Shown here in pieces: positions 8,499 through 11,605 of a stretch of 11,605 nucleotides of DNA (its first letter is position 1; each line of letters opens with the position of its first letter). The notes beneath the pieces are model-generated. The model was given only the letters and a program-made list of their open reading frames with translations, was not told where the DNA came from and ran no database searches. Location: positions 1-11,605 of the forward strand of contig QKII01000076.1 in assembly GCA_003249625.1 (NCBI GenBank). Reading direction: 5' to 3'. The position numbers and the translations under genes are program-made. The stretch is from Propionivibrio sp. (GTDB lineage: Bacteria; Pseudomonadota; Gammaproteobacteria; Burkholderiales; Rhodocyclaceae).

Positions 8499-10064
8499 AT
8501 GGCTCACCAGAAAATCCTCATACTCGATTTCGGTTCCCAAGTCACCCAACTGATCGCCAGACGGGTTCGCGAACAGCAGGTTTATTGCGAACTGCACCCC
8601 TACGATGTCAGCGAGGATTTCGTTCGCGAGTTCAAGCCGAACGGCATCATTCTCTCCGGCGGACCGAATTCGGTATACGAGGCCGAAGAGTGGCGTGCGC
8701 CGCAGATCGTTTTCGAGTTAGGCGTGCCGGTGCTCGGAATCTGCTATGGAATGCAGACGATGGCCCAGCAGCTTGGCGGAAAGGTCGAAAGCTCAGGAAA
8801 GCGTGAGTTTGGCTACGCTGAAATCAGGACGCAAGGGGATTCCGCGCTGTTTCACTCGATCGAGGATCGCGTTGCCGCGGATCGCAGCACCTACCTCGAC
8901 GTCTGGATGAGCCATGGCGACAAGGTGACCGAGATGCCCGCAGGCTTCAAAGTCATCGCCGCCAACGATTCCTGTCCGATCGCCGCGATGGCTGACGAAT
9001 CGCGAAAATTTTATGCCGTTCAGTTCCATCCGGAGGTCACACATACCCTTAAAGGTAAGGACATTTTTGCGCGTTTCGTCCACGAAATCTGCGGTTGCGG
9101 ACACGACTGGAACATGCCTGATTACGTGGAGGAGGCGATCACCAAAGTGCGTCAGCAGGTTGGGGCGGAAGAAGTCATTCTCGGACTGTCCGGTGGGGTA
9201 GACTCGTCTGTCGTGGCCGCACTGCTGCACCGCGCCATCGGCAACCAACTCACCTGCGTTTTCGTCGACAATGGCTTGTTGCGCCTGAATGAAGCGGAGC
9301 AGGTCATGCAGACATTCGCGCGCAATCTTGGCGTGAAGGTCATCCATGTGGATGCTACCGCCCAGTTCATGGGCCACCTTTCCGGCGTTGTCGACCCGGA
9401 ACAGAAACGCAGGATCATCGGGCGCGAGTTCGTCGAAGTGTTCCAGGCCGAGGCCGGGAAGCTTCCCAACGCGAAATGGTTGGCGCAAGGCACCATCTAT
9501 CCGGACGTGATCGAATCAGCCGGATCGAAGACCAAGAAAGCGCACACCATCAAAAGTCATCACAACGTTGGCGGCCTGCCCGAGACGCTCAACCTGAAGC
9601 TGCTTGAACCGCTACGGGAACTCTTCAAGGATGAAGTCCGGGAACTCGGTATCGCATTGGGACTGCCGCACGAGATGGTCTATCGGCATCCTTTCCCCGG
9701 CCCCGGGCTGGGCGTGCGTATCCTTGGCGAAGTCAAAACGGAATACGCTGATTTGCTGCGCCGCGCCGACGCGATTTTCATCGATGAACTCCGCGCTGCC
9801 GACTGGTACGACAAGACCAGCCAAGCCTTCGCGGTCTTTCTACCGGTCAAGTCCGTCGGCGTGATGGGAGATGGACGTACCTATGAGTACGTCGTGGCTC
9901 TCCGTGCGGTTCAGACACAGGACTTCATGACTGCGCACTGGGCCGAGTTGCCGCATAGCCTGCTTGGCAAGGTGTCTAACAGGATTATTAATGAAGTGCG
10001 TGGAATCAATCGTGTGGTTTACGACATCTCGGGAAAACCGCCTGCAACGATCGAGTGGGAATGA
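8499..10064 (+). CDS. guaA: GMP synthase (glutamine-hydrolysing)
   Basis: A 521-residue cytosolic enzyme that converts XMP to GMP using ATP and glutamine ammonia. The class I glutamine amidotransferase domain (about 5-200) has the triad C82 (in GICYGMQ), H177 and E179 (in FHPEV). The ATP pyrophosphatase domain has the P-loop LSGGVDSS (230-237). The C-terminal dimerisation part has [14 protein letters not shown] (397-410) and ends with [10 protein letters not shown], the standard GMP synthase C terminus. The ATG at 8499 gives [14 protein letters not shown], the usual start. A TTG at 8478 in the same frame falls in the T-tail of the upstream hairpin and is not credible. AAGG at 8488-8491 serves as a modest ribosome binding site. 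It is the second gene of guaBA and is followed by a strong intrinsic terminator. Confidence 0.98.
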   Translation: MAHQKILILDFGSQVTQLIARRVREQQVYCELHPYDVSEDFVREFKPNGIILSGGPNSVYEAEEWRAPQIVFELGVPVLGICYGMQTMAQQLGGKVESSGKREFGYAEIRTQGDSALFHSIEDRVAADRSTYLDVWMSHGDKVTEMPAGFKVIAANDSCPIAAMADESRKFYAVQFHPEVTHTLKGKDIFARFVHEICGCGHDWNMPDYVEEAITKVRQQVGAEEVILGLSGGVDSSVVAALLHRAIGNQLTCVFVDNGLLRLNEAEQVMQTFARNLGVKVIHVDATAQFMGHLSGVVDPEQKRRIIGREFVEVFQAEAGKLPNAKWLAQGTIYPDVIESAGSKTKKAHTIKSHHNVGGLPETLNLKLLEPLRELFKDEVRELGIALGLPHEMVYRHPFPGPGLGVRILGEVKTEYADLLRRADAIFIDELRAADWYDKTSQAFAVFLPVKSVGVMGDGRTYEYVVALRAVQTQDFMTAHWAELPHSLLGKVSNRIINEVRGINRVVYDISGKPPATIEWE

Positions 10065-10111
10065 TCGGGCGATTAGCGGCCGCAAGCAGTGAAAAACACA
10101 AAACACCTCTT

Positions 10112-10138
10112 AAGCCCGCGTTAATGTGGGCTTTTTTT
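10112..10138 (+). terminator. Intrinsic terminator of guaBA
   Basis: AAGCCCGCG (10112-10120) pairs with TGTGGGCTT (10125-10133), including two G-U pairs, around a TTAA loop. A run of seven T's (10132-10138) follows. It lies 47 bases past the guaA stop and is a textbook Rho-independent terminator. Confidence 0.92.
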
Positions 10139-10154
10139 CGGCTATCTCAAGTTC

Positions 10155-10168
10155 CTGTGGAGTCACAG
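10155..10168 (+). promoter_or_regulatory. Small hairpin holding the fliL-like gene's ribosome binding site
   Basis: CTGTG (10155-10159) and CACAG (10164-10168) form a 5-bp stem with the loop GAGT. The likely Shine-Dalgarno sequence GGAG (10159-10162) lies in the loop and upper stem, 9 bases before the GTG start. The stem is short and may be fortuitous. Confidence 0.25.
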
Positions 10169-10171
10169 AAC

Positions 10172-10579
10172 GTGAAATCACGTTTTTTTCTTTCAGTTCG
10201 CCAGTTGGCCTTGGTTCTGTTACTGCTGAGCAGTCCCCTATTGCTTGCCTCTGAACATGGTGGCGGGGGAGGCGGGCCGGCACCAATGCAATTTACGGTT
10301 AATGTAGGAAAAACCGTTGATGAGATGCGTTTTCTGATGGTCACCATCTTTCTCGAATATGCAACTCCCGAAGCCCAAACGCGTTTTAACGAATACAGAC
10401 CAAAATTGCAGCATCAGATCATCTTGATGCTATCTGACGAATCGCCGACCGAATTACTGACTCCCAAGGGAAAACAGGAATTGCAGGAACGCATCGCCAA
10501 TGGCCTCAACCAATTGTTGGATGAAACCGCAAAAACCGGCATCAGCGAAGTTCTGTTTACAGACTTCATCATTCAATAG
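10172..10579 (+). CDS. FliL-like protein, orphan
   Basis: A 135-residue protein resembling FliL, the inner-membrane protein that sits around the flagellar stator. Residues 2-10 are basic and 10-26 form a hydrophobic segment (LALVLLLLSSPLLLA), a membrane anchor or signal peptide. A Gly-rich linker (30-35) precedes the periplasmic domain. The C-terminal half matches FliL in pattern: LMVTIFLEY, a helix, LTPKGKQELQERIANGLNQLL (97-116), and the ending ISEVLFTDFIIQ, like the family's VLFTEFVIQ. The GTG at 10172 is preferred because GGAG lies 9 bases upstream and the signal sequence follows. The frame is open to 10055, but this would start inside guaA and run through its terminator. No other flagellar gene is present, so a flagellar role is doubtful; related stomatin/SPFH-like membrane roles are possible. 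It begins 33 bp after the guaBA terminator and is followed by an IS element. Confidence 0.75.
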   Translation: MKSRFFLSVRQLALVLLLLSSPLLLASEHGGGGGGPAPMQFTVNVGKTVDEMRFLMVTIFLEYATPEAQTRFNEYRPKLQHQIILMLSDESPTELLTPKGKQELQERIANGLNQLLDETAKTGISEVLFTDFIIQ

Positions 10580-10725
10580 CAACATCAGGACTCACCCGTG
10601 AACCGCACGTGGTGCGCGTACAACTTTCCTTGCAAGCCAGCATCATTCATCCTAAAAATCTCAGTTGAAGACGTGCAGGGGTCTGAACCGATGGCAGGCT
10701 ATGGGTTTGGGCCTGATTGAGGGAG

Positions 10726-10740
10726 TCACCCGATGGGTGA
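10726..10740 (+). promoter_or_regulatory. Hairpin over the transposase start codon
   Basis: TCACCC (10726-10731) and GGGTGA (10735-10740) are perfect inverted repeats around GAT, so the ATG at 10733-10735 lies in the loop and at the stem edge. GAGGGAG (10719-10725) just upstream is the ribosome binding site. The structure could limit transposase translation from transcripts entering the element, as is known for IS10 and IS50 (analogy only). Confidence 0.4.
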
Positions 10741-11605
10741 ATCGAAATTGAAGCGTTTGCGCCGCGAAGAAATGCTGATGACGTGTGCCGGAGTGCAGAC
10801 GGTGTGCGGTCGGGTTCAGATTCGCTGGGAGGCCGACAGTGCGGCAACGCCGATGGGCAACTGGCGTATTTCATTGAGTTTCTGACGTTGACGGGGCTAT
10901 GGTCGTGTTGGCAGGAACGCTGTCCGTTGTCCTACACGAGCCCAAACGCGCCGAGCAAGGCCGATGTACTGGGCACGTGGATGTTATCCATCCTGTCGGG
11001 GCACCGGCGCTACTCGCACGTCACGACCATTCGCTGTGACGGAGTCAATCCGGGGCTGCTGGACATGCACAAGGTGATCAGCGAGGATGCACTGCGCCGA
11101 GCGCTGTTGGCGATTGGCGAGGACGAAGGCGTGGTCTGGCTCGACGGGCACTTGCGGGAGAGTACCGCGCCCTTGCTCGATGCCCCGTGGATTCTGGACA
11201 TCGACACCACGATCAAGCCGCTGTACGGCAAGCAGGAAGGTGCGGTGGTGTCGTACAACCCGAAGAAGCCGGGGCGGCCTTCGCACAGTTACCACACCTA
11301 CCTGATGGCCGGGCTGCGTCTGGTGATGGGAGTCGAAGTCAAGGCGGGCAACGAGCACTCGGGCGGCCACACCTTGCCCGGCTTGCTCAGGCTGCTCGAT
11401 GAACTGCCCACGCTCCGCAAGCCGAAGGTGGTGCGTGGCGATTACGGCTTCGGCTCGGACGGCATCATGCGCGAACTCGAAGCGCGGGCGCAGTCCTACC
11501 TGCTCAAGCTGCGCCTGTCCAAAAACGTCAAGCGCCACATTGAGCGTTTGTTCCATGTATCGGGGTGGTGCGATGCCGGCCAGGGCTGGGAAGGAATCGA
11601 CAGCA
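10733..11605 (+). pseudogene. IS1380-family transposase, frameshifted and cut by window end
   Basis: A DDE transposase broken into two frames. The first frame starts at the ATG at 10733 after a strong Shine-Dalgarno (GAGGGAG, 7-base gap), reads MGESKLKRLRREE and ends at a TGA at 10883-10885 after 50 codons. The true continuation, GQLAYFIEFLTLTGLW, lies in the -1 frame from 10855 and stays open to the window edge (250 codons). Adding one G to the GGG at 10855-10857 would join them. Catalytic features are visible: DIDTTIKPLYGKQEG and YNPKKPG (from 11197) match the IS1380 pattern around the first Asp, as in ISEcp1 DIDSS...GHQEG..GYNPKK. The second Asp is in RGDYGFG (Asp codon 11440-11442). The Glu of the triad is beyond the window. 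No A-rich slippery heptamer is seen, so decay or a sequencing error is likelier than programmed frameshifting. Confidence 0.75.

Larger units (their letters stand above)
10651..11605 (+). mobile_element. IS1380-family insertion sequence, left part (runs off window)
   Basis: The element seems to begin at 10651 with CCTAAAAATC. IS1380-family termini start with CC, as in ISEcp1, which begins CCTAG. It carries a transposase of that family from 10733 onwards. The bases just before, TTCAT, may be half of a 4-5 bp target duplication, but the right end is outside the window so neither the inverted repeat partner nor the duplication can be checked. It inserts 71 bp after the FliL-like gene and breaks no visible gene on this side. 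The left boundary is an estimate. Confidence 0.65.

Noticed and set aside
9964..9991. TTGGCA and TATTAA 16 bp apart near the guaA 3' end, as a promoter for the FliL-like gene
   Set aside because: The boxes are fair, but any transcript would still meet the strong terminator at 10112-10138, so it does not explain expression.
10055..10171. 39-codon upstream extension of the FliL-like gene
   Set aside because: It would begin inside guaA and be translated through the guaBA terminator hairpin; the signal sequence starts only at the GTG at 10172.
10984..11556. 190-codon minus-strand open frame in the IS
   Set aside because: It is antisense to the transposase frame, which carries recognisable DDE motifs; open antisense frames are common in GC-rich coding DNA.
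1..11605. CRISPR array, tRNA, rRNA or defence system
   Set aside because: No regularly spaced repeats, cloverleaf sequences or defence protein motifs were seen on either strand.

Overview
This window looks like chromosomal DNA from a Gram-negative proteobacterium, most likely a betaproteobacterium and perhaps of the Rhodocyclales/Accumulibacter type. The evidence is the map-glnD adjacency known from beta- and gammaproteobacteria, the guaB-guaA pair, a secreted DUF4124 protein, polyphosphate-related genes and a moderately high GC content. The genus is an inference and cannot be settled from this sequence alone.

Layout, left to right. A CYTH-CHAD protein gene (54-1583, +) converges with a polyphosphate kinase 2 gene (1599-2546, -), with only 15 bp between the stop codons. 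A 372-bp non-coding stretch follows. Then come two tightly coupled minus-strand genes: glnD (2919-5498), the PII uridylyltransferase, and upstream of it map (5503-6303), methionine aminopeptidase, with a 4-bp gap between them. Further upstream on the same strand is a small secreted DUF4124 protein gene (6474-6917). It is separated from map by a probable terminator and a candidate map promoter. The DUF4124 gene diverges from guaB across 61 bp that contain a consensus TATAAT box. guaB (6979-8439) and guaA (8499-10064) are the two committed steps from IMP to GMP. A terminator-like hairpin sits between them and a very clear intrinsic terminator follows guaA. An orphan FliL-like gene (10172-10579) begins just beyond that terminator.

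The right end (from about 10651 to the window edge) is the left part of an IS1380-family insertion sequence. Its transposase is split by an apparent one-base deletion, and its right end lies outside the window.

Functionally the window is mostly housekeeping: GMP synthesis, N-terminal Met removal and nitrogen signalling, plus a polyphosphate pair. No wholly new system is evident. The best points for a second look are the PPK2/CYTH-CHAD pair, the hairpin between guaB and guaA, the orphan FliL gene placed right after a terminator, and the damaged IS with a hairpin over its start codon.
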